A stretch of DNA of 64,000 bases from Aphrophora alni (taxonomy: Eukaryota > Arthropoda > Insecta > Hemiptera > Aphrophoridae): NCBI GenBank assembly GCA_963513935.1, contig OY740777.1, forward strand, positions 15,611,092-15,675,091, given 5' to 3'. The notes under the pieces were generated by a model. It did not search any database, had not been told where the DNA came from, and saw nothing but the letters and a program-made list of their open reading frames with translations. Below, one piece after another: positions 1 through 14,095 of the stretch. The position numbers and the translations under genes are program-made. The first letter of the stretch is position 1; each line of letters opens with the position of its first letter.

Positions 1-2000
1 CCTCTCCAACAAAACACCTCACATTTATGCACGATATGTTCTCACTTCAACATTTCTATTTCTGTCTCTATATTCACTGAAGCGTTGAAAAACACAGAGT
101 GACGTCATGCTGCTGTCAAGAATAAGAATAAGAATACTGGAAGGGGAAAAATAAAATAAGATGACAGCGTAGAACTTTGGTTTTAAACCTGTAAAAATAA
201 GGAATGGAAGGATAAAATATATGTTATTAAATCTGCGTATATTTTAAGTATAGGCATATTTATATATAAAAATAATTGTCAAGTGTTTATGTTTTGTGTA
301 TATCAATAGTTAGTATGAAATGCAAAAAAGAGGGGACACAGCAAAACTGATAATTTAAAATTAAATATCCGAGCGTCACCCCGCCGCTTAGTTTTGTTCA
401 ACCGCAACCATTCAAGAACCATATTGTTACAAAATATGACTCCCTTATTGGTCTAGTCCATTTGATACGTCTTGAATTCAATCCTCAGTAAAGATAAAAA
501 AGGTACGATGTTGACCTACTATTGTGGGGTGAATAGAGTGCTGCGGTCGGTAGTGAAGTGTAGCTTCTTGAACTCGATTAGCTGACAATGAATAACCAGT
601 ATTCTAGTATTTCAGAACACTATAGATGTCACAAGAATTATTATTTTCATTGAAAATAGGAACGGTTGAATTTATAAAAGGTTAATAAAATATTACCTGT
701 TATATGTAAAAGGTTTGAAGATAACAAATGATTTTGCGGGGGAGGGAAGGAAAGTCATCGAACATTGGAGGAGATCCTTATCTGCATTTCTGACCTGTCT
801 CTCGTACTGAAAACCACGACTGTGCCAAACAGACTAATTAAATTCAATGCATAAGTTGTTTGTGTATTGTGTTCGAGTTGTAATAATATTTAATGTGCTG
901 AAGACCTCATCTGAGTGATAATTTCAACACGGTCGAGTTTAGCAGAAAAAGAGACTTATTTTGGTTTATTTTAACAAAATGTTAAACTATAATGTTTATT
1001 ATTCTTAGCACTTAAAAGTTCCTAGCAAAAATCAAAATTAATTAAAACCCTGAGACGAATTAATAGATTATTAATACATTGATATGTTATATTTCAACAG
1101 ATATTAACAGCAGATATTTCTTATTAAAACTCCATATTCAAGGAATAAATAAAGCAATAAAGCTAAAGTTTCAAAATTATTTTAATAATATAAATGAAAT
1201 ATATATATAAATGAGATATAAATGCCTATAGAAACTCTAACTTTGCTAACCACCTTTTGCAGGTCATAATTTTGATCCGAAATTGAATGTTAAACTCTTA
1301 CATATAGAAAATAAAAGCAATAGATTAAATAATTTAGAATGTTTATAAATAAATAGATCTATTTCACTTAGGCCTATTTTCAACTTAAATTACCAAATTG
1401 TATTAAATTCTACACCCTTTCTAAAACCCACCCTTAACATAGTTCATCAACCTTCATCTACCTGCTAGGTCATTCCCCCTACCCCTCCCGATGTCTCTAA
1501 TTTATTTCAGTTTCCTGTTACTTGTGTATTGTAAGGGTTGTTGGAAACACCAGTATTTAATAACAATTAAACAAAAAAAATCGATAAATAATAATCAAAA
1601 ATAATAATTATGTGAAGAAATTCAAACAAAAGAAGTTATAATAACATTTATACGTAAAATAAACTTAGCGAGAATACAGTCGACTAGCGGATGTACAAAC
1701 GAATGTGTTAGATTGAATTTCATAAAACAAGACGCCTGCAGTTGAACAGTTTCCCAAGGAAGCTATATTGATGACAACCAGAATGTCTGCAAGATTTTGC
1801 AAAATACAAAAACCAATCAACCATTTAAAATTCAAATAAATCTAAATGATCCAATCAGAAGAAAGGAGAGAAAAGAAGTGGGAAACGTTTCTTTAAAAAA
1901 CGCGGTCTGTCTATCGCCATTGTTTAAGTAAAAGTCAGTCTTTAAAATAAAACTCAACATCAAAGTGAAAACGGGAATGTCCGCGTAAAGCGTAAAAGTG
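1..2000. other. AT-rich intergenic DNA
   Basis: No gene, RNA or clear repeat recognised. TAGGCCTA at 1369-1376. Confidence 0.5.
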
Positions 2001-2023
2001 TAGTGTAGTGTCATAAAAGGGTT

Positions 2024-2075
<52 letters not shown>

Positions 2076-2112
2076 TGTAATGTAACAAAAAGGTTCAAAT
2101 ATATATATAAAA
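2001..2112 (+). repeat. (TA)n tract with a flanking short duplication
   Basis: Pure TA from 2027 to 2073. The sequence before it (GTGTAGTGTCATAAAAGGG, TTCAAATATA) is repeated after it (GTGTAATGTAACAAAAAGG, TTCAAATATA), so TA expansion and a ~70-bp tandem duplication go together. Confidence 0.85.
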
Positions 2113-5100
2113 AAAGGCTGCATTGCATTGTAGAAGAAGTATTATAAAACAAAATTTAAATGATTTATCAATTTATCAATATGCTTAAATATTTCACATA
2201 GCATGTCTCTGTAATTATTGAAAACCTAGTAGTTCTTTTGGAGTGCCTCACAAGCTAAGCAAAATTTTGACTCATTTCAAGAATCTGGTGGAGCCACCAA
2301 GGATAAAGGTAAAGTCTAAATATAAGTTTAAATTCTAAAGGCTTACATAATTAAAAATAAGCCAAAATCTTACAAAGGTGTAAGCACTCAAAAACCTAAA
2401 TTTAAAAGAAGGGCCTTACAGTATGTATAAATAGTTGTCAATACTTGTTAATTATTAGTTTTCCAGTGATGCCGCAAGGCGAAACAATTGTAGCTCATTT
2501 ATATTATTAAAATAATTTTGAAACTTTAGCTTTATTGCCTTATTTATTCATTGGACATTTATATGTAAGTAACATTTATATCTCATTGACTATTTGATAA
2601 CATTACTTATATTCTCAGACAAGTTTTGGCATTAATTTTTCCAAAAATGTATACTCAGTAAACTATTAGTAAAGGTACCTTAATCCACAAATTTTTAATT
2701 TAAAAGTGTTTTACGTTTAGATTTAAAAAATTTATTTTCTTATTTACCTTGATTTTAAAATTGTTAATGAATAATAAATTTAACCCACTTTCGATCCAAC
2801 GTAATATTTGGAGTAATTTTATTTCATTTATGTTAGTTACTTTACTAGCTATAAAGGTGAATATAACTCTTGAAAAGCACTGGTATAATTAAAATTTTAA
2901 AAGCGTTGTTACAAGGAGAAATAGTTCATACAAACTTCAAAGGAAAAAAGCATTAGAGGAAAACCTAACCTCGTTAAACAATTTATCTAGAAACGCCCTG
3001 AGGTGTTTTGTTAATTCCGGTAGTAATTAAATAAATTAAAATCAAGACTGATTTGTTAACTAATTAGCACTCTTCTTACAATTCCTTCAACAGAAAAACA
3101 ATAGTAACAATAAAAGCTGAGGATATTTACTGCAATGAAAGTTTGAAATGCTATAGTTGTTTTGCAATTTCACCTACCTTCAGAGACTCACTAGAGTGAG
3201 CAATCCTGAGGTACCTCTCTCCTGAGGTGTTGTCTTGAGTAACTTCTCTCTTTCATCTTTCCTTTCAGGTTTTCTTTGACAATTCTTGACTACACGATCA
3301 TGACTCTATCAGAGTGATCGAGGGCCAGGAGTTGTTGTTATTATATGAACTTTTTTTATAATTTGGTAATGGCTCAGAGGTTTTTTGCCTTAAAGAATAT
3401 TTTCACGTGTGCGATTTATAAAGTATTTGTAATTTATAACAATAAACTTGTTAAATAATACTTTTCTACTTTACAAATCTATATAAAGTTTACAATATAT
3501 ATCAAAACGAATTGCACTTGACCTTTGATTAATTTCACAAAGAAATACAATACGTAGTTTTATATTAACAGCAATTTTTCTTTCTGTCAGCAAGAAAGGA
3601 AGAAGTTTTAAAATATAATGTGACCGGCAGAGTTTAATAGAGCCTTGAGGAACGACACAATGTCTTGAACATACTGTCCGTCTCGTTTCGACGATATTCT
3701 GAAAATTCATTTTGTTTAAAAATTAATAAAGCCTTTCCTTATTATTAAATCTATAAATACTGCAATAGTTGGCAAAATCTCAGGTGTTTTTTTTACCCCC
3801 ATCTTAAAACTAATTAACTGTTATTTTATGCAAATAATTCCATGATATTGTGAACGAAGAATATTAAATTGTTATTTTTAAATGGGTTTATATTTTTACA
3901 ATTTTTTTATTTTTTCAAAAACTTACAGAGATTTTAGGGTAAATGAAAATTTAGGTCACGTTCAGAGTACTTTGAAAATTTGTGAATTTAATTTACTTAC
4001 AATCTACTGAGAAAATAATTTGCGACGGTTTTATTTTGTAGAGAATAATTTAAAGCTTATCCAGTTTAGAACTAGTTCATAAAATGAATTTTTTTGTTTA
4101 TAAATTCCTTGTCAGTATGACTTGTTCTTTGTTACACAATCTCTCTAAAATAACTTATTATAATTCAACCATCAATAGATAGCATCCATTTTGAAACCGA
4201 TAAGCCTTCTTTATTGGTTAACGAACTCATCCGAGCTAATAACTAGTAGATTGTGAGTGTTGTTTTAATGAAATCTATACACTGGTTACTGAGAAAAATT
4301 AACAAAAGTATTGACAGACAGAACAAGTGAACTGTGGTTGACTTGATTAGAGGTTTTTCAGGGTTGGTTAGTTTCAAACTGCACAGAAAATACTCATTTA
4401 GTATAGTTTGTAGATGTAATGATTAACATCTGTAGAAACAATTTATTGATCGCTTGTCAATGTTAAAATAAACTATTTAAAGCTAGCCAATTCATTTTAT
4501 AAGAAATATTTAAACATGAAAATTAAACATTTCAACAGGAAATTAAAAAAAGGAAAATAGTAATCATTTCAAATTAGTAAATAAACATTGATTGAGGGAT
4601 GTCTTTTATCACTATGAGACTGAACTGTGGAAGATGAAGAACAGTAATAATGATGAAATAATTTTTTAAATAGTACAATTTCAATTTTGAGATACAGTTT
4701 AGGTAAAAATCGTGTATTTTTATAAGGGATGTTCAGATTAGGGATGATTTTTATAAGAGATGAAACTGTAACATATTAAATGCGTTTTTATGAAAACATA
4801 TAAATATAGTGGCGTATATTTAATTTTTTTTCCTAAACAAACAAAGATATTGTAATAATTGTTTTGCTAATATTAAAAATATATATATTTGATCAAAGTA
4901 TCAAAGTCAACAATTTGAGCACAGCATTTAATAAAATTCAAATTATTTTAAAAAAATAATGAGCTTAAAGTTAAAAATATATTGTTAATATAATTTTTAA
5001 AACCCTAACCTGGAAATGTAGATGACACAATTATATATTTTCACTGAGAGAAATGTACAGAAATTTATCACCATAACAATGAGGAACAAAGTGTTATCCA

Positions 5101-5644
5101 ACTCTATTTACATTTTTGTTTGATAGAAATATCAGTGTTTATTCACCATGCACACTGCTTATAGATTGTGACAAATATTTTTTTTTAGTGTGTCTATATT
5201 AGTTTGATTGTATGTGATAGTTTATAAAACATGTTCACTGCACTCATTCTAATTTTAAAATATTATATCACGTTATCAATTATCAAATATTTAATGAAAC
5301 GAATAAATCATTATGCTGAATTATTTCAATAAGTAGTTTGATTTACTTATTAGTTTAGATAAATAAATAAATTTTGTAATCTGTTATACAATATTGTGTT
5401 AGATACAGCAAAAGTGTGTCTCAACATTCTGTTTATAACTGTAACTTAAAACCCCCTGCACCCACGTCAAATCTCTTCAATAATCGTGTGTGAGATGTTT
5501 TCTGATTTATATTCCACTTTACTGTGGAAGTTTCTCTTGATATTTTAAAACGTTAGAAATCATTTTGTTTATTGTTAAATCTGTTCACTACCTAAACATA
5601 TCGGTTCACAGTCAGACGTCAGACTTCCTCCAGAATGTCCATAA
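2113..5644. other. AT-rich intergenic DNA
   Basis: Apart from the diverged repeat at 3,175-3,400, no structure was recognised. The 79-codon minus-strand frame near 3,471-3,710 has no recognisable domain. Confidence 0.5.
3175..3400 (+). repeat. GGATCTACAC-type repeat, diverged copy
   Basis: CTCACTAGAGTGAGCAATCC, CTCTCTTTCATCTTTCC and CAGGAGTTGTT resemble the 61.4-kb units. Confidence 0.4.
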
Positions 5645-5905
5645 TCTATACAATTATATAAAAATATAAGGAGTCTGTCTCTGTGTGTGTGTCTCAATCA
5701 CGTAACAACTACTGGACCCATTGAGCTGAAATTGTACATGGACATTCTTAGGGTCCCTGGTTAACACTAGGCCTATTTATATTTAGAAATTCCATCAGGG
5801 CACCGCCCAACTGGTCTTGAAAACTCCCTTAACACTCAATTATCTATACTCCATTATACAATACAAATATACGTCAACCCCGTACGAAGACGGGTACCCT
5901 GCTAG
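5645..5905 (+). mobile_element. Non-autonomous Helitron
   Basis: Begins TCTATAC with a host A before it and ends CTAG with a host T after it, as expected for Helitrons inserting between A and T. A short hairpin, CCCGT..ACGGG (5879-5894), lies just ahead of the 3' CTAG. The interior has phrases typical of insect Helitron-like repeats: CTGTCTCTGTGTGTG, then CTACTGGACCCATTGAG. At about 261 bp it has no coding capacity. Ends and hairpin were read directly; the family assignment rests on them. Confidence 0.75.
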
Positions 5906-5950
5906 TATCTCATTTTTTTTCTTGTATATTAATTAAGTAAAAGTGTTTTT

Positions 5951-5969
5951 ATATATATATATATATATA
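5951..5969 (+). repeat. (TA)n microsatellite, short
   Basis: Nineteen bases of alternating A and T shortly after the Helitron end. Confidence 0.85.
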
Positions 5970-6114
5970 CGGAACTTTTGAAGCGTACGATGCATATCTT
6001 TAAAGCTCATCCGAAACACACTCTCCAGCATTACACAAAGTAAAAACACATAATTCAAATGTGTTGAGTTGTTAAAACCAATTTTTAGTAATTTTTTAAG
6101 TTGCGACTACGTAG

Positions 6115-6425
6115 TGCGTGTCAAAGGAAATTTGTCAAATCCAAGAGTAGAAAAACGAAATTTAATTTGCGCCCCAAACGCTTTAAACTTCAGATCTAGT
6201 TAACCGTGGCAAAGTAACATGATTACAGTAGGCTGACGAAATATACAACTTTTTACTTAACAAAATTTAACTATGTACTTTTAATGGAGGAACATGTATT
6301 TGACTTTACATTTTTTTTTCGCAGCAAACACACATTAAATATTTAACTTTAAAAACACCCTATTGGCCAGTTTTAATAAAAGTTCAAATATTTAAAATGG
6401 AACTCCTACGTTCGTAGTATTAAAT
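6115..6425 (+). repeat. CCCTATYGCC-type repeat, copy 1
   Basis: Landmarks: ACATGATTACAGTAGGCTG, TTTTTCGCAGC, CACCCTATTGGCCAG, AAATGGAACTCC. The same order occurs near 13.8 and 18.25 kb. Confidence 0.65.
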
Positions 6426-8479
6426 TTATTTCTGTCATTTCACAATAATGGTTTTAAAGAAATAAAAAATAAAGTTTTGAATGTTTTTTACAAGTTAAAA
6501 GTAACCTCATATATAACGTAATTTTTATTTGCATAAAAGTTTTATTATACCGACTTACTTTCGTAACAAGTAATTATTGCAGGCTCAACTCAGCTCGTAT
6601 TTCCAATTAGTTATTTTCCTTCCATGATGTTTGCTTCAAATGTCTGTTCTCACTTCACAGTACTTTGAAATTATTTACCCCATGACTATGAAATATATAA
6701 TTGGGATTGTTCACGGAAAAATATACAAAAAGAAACCTTACAGGAGTTAAATAGAATTTGTAAATTAATTAGTATTTTATCTCAGTGTAAGCCTCGCAGT
6801 TTCAGTAAAGAAGAAAATGAAATTCTTTTCAATTTTGTTTTAATTAATTTACTAAGGTAGGCAGCTCTAAAATAAGGATGTTGTTTTTTTTATTAGTACT
6901 TACTTCCTAAGCAAATAGATTGAATATTAATTCATTTGAATTAACAAAATATTTCCGTGGTATTATTGTGCACAAAAAAGTGTGTTTTTAATTATTTGTT
7001 TTATAATCTCAAAATTAAAAACAAAGAAAACCCTAAGTAAAATTATGTAAAAGTGGATTAATAAATTTAAAACATGGAAGTATTTTTTATCTTGGACATA
7101 ATATTCTTAATATTCACTCTGGTAAGTCTACAAACTGCCACTAATATCGGTTTTACATTTATTTGTCCATCTTTTAACTAAAACTCCATAAAAACTGTAC
7201 GAAACTAACTATTAACAAAGTAGGTCTATCTAAATCCTTAGTTATCTGCAGATAAAAAATAGTTTTAAAATTTTTTAATCATCAGATATAATTTTGTTGA
7301 AACATTTGTGGAAATTCATTAGTCACTGTATTCGAAGAGCATTCTCAAATTCATAACAGAAAAATATTACATTTCCCAATCTCTCAATTATTGTCGAAAT
7401 ATTACACTGCCGCATCTCTATTTGACTTTGAACCTGTGACCACATGAGGACTACAGCTCGAAACGTTGAATTGTTAAAAAAACAATTCAATAAATGAATG
7501 ATTGTACTCAGTTTTCTATTAAATTATGGGGATAATGTTGCATATTGCAATAAACAACTAACTGTAATTTAAATTCAAATACAATTTGATTCATTTACTG
7601 AGGTTATCTTTAACATTATATTATAAAACTATTGCAATGCAATTTCACATTTATTGTAAAGAATTTAGTCTTGTTTTGAATATTTCACAAACAGGTTATT
7701 AAATTTTTATTTTATATTAAATTATATCTCAAAAAACATATTTATGACATTGCTACAAGAATAAAATATTTCGTAGAATTTAGATTATTGAATGTAAATG
7801 TAAATTCAACCATTTTAGTTCATGAAAGTTGGTAACACTGCGGCTTTATCATAAATAATCAAATAAGGTTTTGGAGAGTTACAACCACTTGTAATAAACA
7901 AAGACCAGAGCACTGTGGTGACAATTGTTTTTTGTTATTTTGTTTATTCCCAAGTGTGGTAAGGGACTTTTGAAAGTGTATCTGTAACCACTTGTAAGTC
8001 TGACTTGACTACTTTTATTGATTTGATTGTTTACTTATTATAAAGTTTAACTGAAACTGCGCTATAAAGTGTTGAATATTTATGTATATGTTTTTAGTTT
8101 ATGTGACAAGTACACTCAATTTATGTTATTATTTGTTCCCTTTAAAATATCAAAAATAAATTGTGTGATCTCGTAATTAATTAGGGTTATACTCGTAGGT
8201 AAAGTTTTAAGGATTTTTAAAATAAAATAAAAGTAGATAAGCTTTCTCGTAGAGGCGTTATTATTATTTAAAATGCACCTAAAATAATATTCGTTCAATA
8301 ATTATTAAGGAAATTAATTAAATTTAATATTTAATATTATTCTAAAAACCAAGATATAGCCACGGTATGCAGGATCAGCTAATTTTGAATTTAACGTCTG
8401 GTTTATTTTGTTAGGAGGAATCTCCAGTACTCGTGCAATAATAATGTAATTACAAAACTATATGAGGTATTATGTTTTT
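6426..8479. other. AT-rich intergenic DNA
   Basis: No gene. 7,441-7,475 carries ATGAGGACTACAGCTCGAAA and CGTTG, a decayed member of the GAAACG motif group. Otherwise featureless. Confidence 0.5.
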
Positions 8480-9000
8480 CTCTTGTAACATATTCACAAA
8501 GATCGCACTCTTATCAACCCCCAAATTAAATTTGTTGGAGCCATCAGGGTACTTACCCAACGCAATCACACGATGTAATCTAAACAGATCCTCTAAGTAT
8601 AATCCAATAAATTTGGTTTTTTGGGCCTTGCAGAAAATATTAAATTGTGTCTGTAGATCCAGTAGTGTAAGTTTGTTTAAAACAGTTGTTACAGAGATTT
8701 CTGAAATTCGTACTTGTGTTTACTTACAATTTACTTTCTTCACTTCAGCCATAACGGACTGTACATGTGGTATATCTTAAAATGTTTTCACTCTCTTCGC
8801 TCATATTATTGTCTCCGCCCTAAGGGATTCGGAACTCTAGTTATGTGAGGAACCCCCACTCGTTATGCTCGTATCAGTGACTCGGCTCTTATGGAACTTG
8901 TAACTTTATAATTATCACATTTTCTTTGGAAGTCAGGGTTCGAAACTCTTTGATAATAATTTCGCTATTTTACATTTTTCAAATGGTGATTGGTACCAGA
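8480..9000 (+). repeat. CTCGCTACGCTCG repeat, copy 1
   Basis: Landmarks: TACTTACCCAACG, ATATTAAATTGTGTCTGTAG, ACTCGTTATGCTCG, GACTCGGCTCTTATGG, GGAAGTCAGGGTTCG. Aligns with 28,510-28,950, 48,690-49,030 and 57,510-57,900. The 102-codon frame inside it has no protein similarity that I recognise. Confidence 0.75.
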
Positions 9001-12000
9001 ATTACAATCTAAAAATTTGTATAATTTAGTGTGAAATAAGTTGAATAACAAACTAGATATTAACGTAAACAATTTAAAATGGCCGCCATTTTATTATTTA
9101 TTATTTGATTTTTCTGATTATCATTAATATAATTTTATATGACCACACTATAGTCTCATATACCAAATCGTATGGATGTCATATGGAAAAACATTTTTAA
9201 AAAGAGCTCGAAATTGTTTTAGATTTCCAAACATAACCAATACATAGAATAGTAGGTGTGTAGTTTTATTGACAGCGTCAAAATTAACCTTGAAAATTCG
9301 AAATGTTAAGTATGTCATAAACACGAATCAAAACCAACCTCTTCAGAACAAAAAGATAAATTTTGTATTACTTAACGATTGTATTGTCTGCAATAGGAAG
9401 TAATTACTAACTTAGTATACGAGTAGAACCAATCTATATCACCTTTAAGCTATTTACCTACACAATGACTAGTACTCAGCAAATTAGGTCACCTCCGCCA
9501 CTTCCTGTTACACAAAGTTACTCAATAGAACTATTTTGTGCAGTTTAATTCACGTGTTACAATTCAACAAGACAATAAGTAAAGCCAGAATGGTTTTCGT
9601 TATGTTTGTTAAACGGAGGTGATCTTTATGTATATTTGAGAGAATAATTATGAAAAGATATATCCCTTCGTAAGGGAGGAAAAAATATGGAAAATAAAAA
9701 CTGTACACCATTGGAAATATCATTAGGCTTACAAAGTATGACTACATCTCCCAGGCAGTCATTTCCGGTAAAGTCAATGATTAAAATTTACAAACAGTCA
9801 TTCTCACTCAATGTGCAATTGTTAACGAAATATAAACTATATAATACAATAGCAAAACTGCTGGAACTAAATCCTCATACGTCAAAACTAAAAATCTCAC
9901 TAGACCGTTTTATTTAAATAGGATAAAGTGATTGTAAAATCTAAAATTAAGAGAGGAGAAGAGAAATTATAAGCATTAGACATTAAAATAATAACAGAAA
10001 TTAAGGAATTTTAAATTAAATTAAAATAAAAGTAATTAAATCTTCTATGTTTGTTACAAAAATAAAAAAGTGAAAAGTAAATAACATATAAAAGCTAGTA
10101 CATGTATGTTAAATGTTTTAAAATAAAAAATAATTAAAACTAATTTTATTTTTGTAAAAGAAATTAAAACATCTTAATTGTGAACTAGTTTAAAATATTT
10201 ATTGCAATAAAATTTAAAATAATGATTTTTAAAAGGCAGATAAGCAGAAAACTGATATTATTTTACGGTAATTGATTTTCTCTTCTTCAATTAGAATCAC
10301 AGAACACTCTGTATATACATATAACGGGAATTAAAAGATTATATTACTAATTGAATCCCTTTAACACTAAAATATAATACCTTTGTAAACGTTATTATAA
10401 TATTACAAATTATTAAACTAGAGGTAAAGCTTTATGATGTTCCATCACGGCATGTCAATATAACTCATTCCATTGAAAATTCTAAAGGCTTTAAAAAAGG
10501 AGAGTTAATTATGATAAAGTTGAAATTTATAAAATTATACGTTACACGTTTAGAGCTAAAAATTATAAAACTTTTCATAAAGTAATTGAAAACTAAAGCT
10601 AATATTATCATAATTAGTTATAATAATTATAACTTTATTATATTTGTGAGCGTGTATGTGTGAATTTTGAAAGTAGATATTAAAAGCAAAATAACATTAT
10701 TTTTTAGGTGTTTGGTTTTTGATATAAGTAAAATGTTTTCTTTTATAAATTAATTCTGAGCTATCATTTTTAAGAAATATTTCATTAGAATAAATAGATA
10801 AAGTCTTAGAAATAATCTCTTTTTTTAAAGTACCATACACAGTTTGTGATTTTTTTAAACACTATCTCCATAATTCACATTTTTAGGAAGATGGTAATCA
10901 ATTTACTAATTTCACCTTAAATGTATATACATTTTAATACAATTACATTGTCCTTTTTTATTTATTGAAGGAGGAATTGATACATTGCAACGATTTTTTA
11001 TTACAGTTGTACAGTACAACTGAATTTAAATAGATCAAAATTTTAATCAAATACTATTTATGAAAAAAATTTAAAAATTGAATTTTAAAAATAATCAAAC
11101 CTTTTTATTCTTCTTCTTGTAATAACAAAAGTTTACTAAATATTTCTTTCTGTAAGATAAGACTGCAAATATTGTATTTTACATTTTGAACACGAAGAGC
11201 TAAATTTATCTCCAACTCTCGCTACTTCAAATTAGTCATGTTGGAATGACTGATCTAAACATGTTTACTGAAATTACAGTAAATGTGCTTACCTCAGTAT
11301 ATTTGATGTAGTAGGAACAGTTGGGGAGAGAACCGGTTTGTTTTAGCAAACTTAATTTTTTAAATTCTTAGTTCGACCAAATCCGTTTTAAGAGCGTAGC
11401 GAGTGAACGACATGCATCTTTATTTATGACAGCAGTTACAAATATTTTTCAATGTAAAATTATGTTCCTGGTTTTCTTATGGTAGAGTTATAAATTAGTA
11501 ATTTTTTAATTAACAAAAATTAAAACAAAGATAATCTATTAACGGTGTAGTTAAAAAAATATTGGCGTTCCACCGAGTGAAACAAACGGAAGCAATTCCA
11601 ATCACAGGAAAATCAACGTCAAATCGAATCCATTTTTAATTAAATACTTGCCTCATGTTGGCGTACATTGCAAGTAAACTTGGACTTCACTCAACACACA
11701 ATACCGGAATGCCACAAACAGGATGTCTGTCCCACAATACAGGATAGAACTAGATTTACTGAGGAACAATATTTTAACAAAACCGACGTTTCCTTGAAAG
11801 GAAGGATCTGTAAACAATAACTTTGTAATAGATTGGGATAAACGAGATATTGAAATCGTTTTGTGTATGTGTGAATAACAAACATCTTTTCGAGTGACAG
11901 AGATACTCTCTAACCAACTTTCACAGTCTAATAGTTTTAATACATAAATGATGGCAATAATGTCAGCATAAAAGTACATCAGCAATTTGAAAAATTACAC

Positions 12001-12501
12001 ATTTAAAACCAGAATAACTTTTTGTTATAAAAATAGCTTATTTTTTTTAAGTTGTGGGTTTTTTGTTTTATGTAATGTTGTTCTTTTATCAATTAAACTG
12101 AGCTATTGTTTTTATTTAATTACGACTTGACTCTTTGATTTCGATTTTTTTACTGAAATTCAATACGCACAATAAATCGATATTTAATATTTGATTAACT
12201 CAATATGTCTATAAATTTCCTCTTCATTTTACAGCAGTCAAAGATTGTATATTTTACGTAAAAACTAAAACCAAATATGAGCTTATAAAGATTTATAAAT
12301 ATATGTGTTGATTGCAATGCACTGAATTACTTCCACAAGTTTATCTGTTGATAGTTTTGTGTATTGGAAATATTTTGATTAAAAACCACGCAGTCGATTC
12401 TATTTACCGAGACCACATTAGGCCCGGTAAACACTTGGTTACTCAATCCTCTGTGCATTATACAATTAATTATACTGGTTACAGAAAATAACTTTACATG
12501 T
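9001..12501. other. AT-rich intergenic DNA
   Basis: No gene or convincing repeat. Inverse CTCGCTACGCTCG-like motif (AGAGCGTAGCGAGTG) near 11,391. Frames at 9,687-9,917 and 11,653-11,985 look random. Confidence 0.45.
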
Positions 12502-12790
12502 ACAGTGTGTCCCACGAAGATTAAGAGGCATTTGATTTTCTATTACTTATTTATTCCTTAACCGATTTTTTAAACACTTTAAAACTTTTTAATAAAGTTA
12601 CCAAACATTTTGTATGAAAATTTCAAATCATTGGTGTCTATAGAAACAATATGGCGGCAACACCGTTTAAATAAATATAGCTTTTGACGTTTGGAAAAAA
12701 CTGTTATATCTTCTAACGTAACTTGATAAAAACACAATTTTCTTTTAAAATAAATTAAATTTGTTTTTCTTTACGATTCTCTGTACTGAA
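12502..12790 (+). mobile_element. Diverged ACAGTGTGTCCC-type element end
   Basis: ACAGTGTGTCCCACGAAG followed by AT-rich sequence containing ATGGCGGCAACACC, similar in plan to the ACAGGGTGTTTC family. Only one end was recognised. Confidence 0.35.
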
Positions 12791-13611
12791 GATTTGGGCC
12801 TCCGGTTTCAAGCTCTACTTTTGTAAATGATTTTGGTTTACCTGGAGAACGGAATAATGAAGCACATACCAGTTCTTCTCTTCCTTTACAATGAGAGTGT
12901 ACGTTTTCAAGACACTTCCCGTTTTAAAAACAAATCTTTCCACTTAATTATTGAGCGAGTGGCTGATGAATTAACACCTAGGAAGATAACCTGATATTGT
13001 GTAATTCATTCTGCCACGTTATTACAAACCCATGCACAACACTTTATTTTCTGCTCAACTTTAAAAAACCTTTGCGCAACTAAAAGAACAATAAAATTGT
13101 ACTCGGAGGAATTAGGTTATAAGCTTCTCTTTTAATGTAATTTATGTTTAATTTGGAGTCGAACAGCTGTTCAACAACTAGACCTGCAATACTAAAAGGT
13201 ATAAAAGCTTCTATGTTGACGCCATTTTGTTTCTATAAACACAAGTGTATTGAGATTTTCACGTAACATTTTTGTTAAGTATATTAAATGTTATGTTAAG
13301 TTTCAAAATAATCTGTTAAAGAATAAATATTTAATCTAAAATCAAAATTGTGTACCTCTTCGTCGAGCACACTGTACATTACTACAGTTTATCAATTTTA
13401 CTCACTTTACAATATATTTTTTTATTTTAAATTTAAGAGACCACCATTTATAGATTGATTAAACATAGACACTTTCGCCTTTAAACAACACAGGAAAATA
13501 CAAACAATCCTCACACATTTAATCAAGTATATGTAAGTAGGATATTGTCGCTATTAAATCCCTACAATGATTAAATTACCTTGAATGTAGATTAAACCCC
13601 TACAATATACG

Positions 13612-13653
13612 AGACGCAACCTATGTAGCACAGGAATCCAGCAGGTTGCGTCT
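13612..13653. repeat. Isolated hairpin with perfect 11-bp stem
   Basis: AGACGCAACCT, a 20-nt spacer, AGGTTGCGTCT. More G+C than its surroundings. It could be a short structured RNA, a palindromic protein site or chance. Confidence 0.35.
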
Positions 13654-13789
13654 TCAGTGTTGAACTGTACATACCTAATTTTATTTTGATTCTACTTATT
13701 TCATAGGATCAAAGATACAATTTTTGATGTGAATTCACAATATAAATGTACACTAAGAGTACAAATAACACCGTCTAAGTCTACAGATT

Positions 13790-14095
13790 TTTCCTGACTC
13801 GATCAAATGTCACAGAAGTCATTTTTAGTAAGACCAAATATTGTATTCCAAAGAGTGAAATTCAAACGCAACGGATCAAACTTTATAAACGTTTAGTCTA
13901 ACAAAAAATATGGAGCAAACTGACGAAATACAATCTTTAATTTACACGTTTTGACAATTTATTTGTGTTTTTACATTTGAGGTGACCTCAATGTCCACAA
14001 AAGAAAAGCAATATCTAAATTACAGAACCCTCTATCGCCCAGTTAAAATATAAAATATTTAAAAGGAACTTCTTCAGTGATATTTGTGGAACTCC
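13790..14095 (+). repeat. CCCTATYGCC-type repeat, copy 2
   Basis: Landmarks: GAAACCAAATATTG-like start, CAAACTGACGAAATAC, AGAACCCTCTATCGCCCAG, AAAAGGAACTTC. Confidence 0.6.

Noticed and set aside
8472..8780. 102-codon frame
   Set aside because: Inside a dispersed repeat whose other copies do not keep the frame open.
11653..11985. 110-codon minus-strand frame
   Set aside because: No motif, no splice or promoter context; composition looks random.
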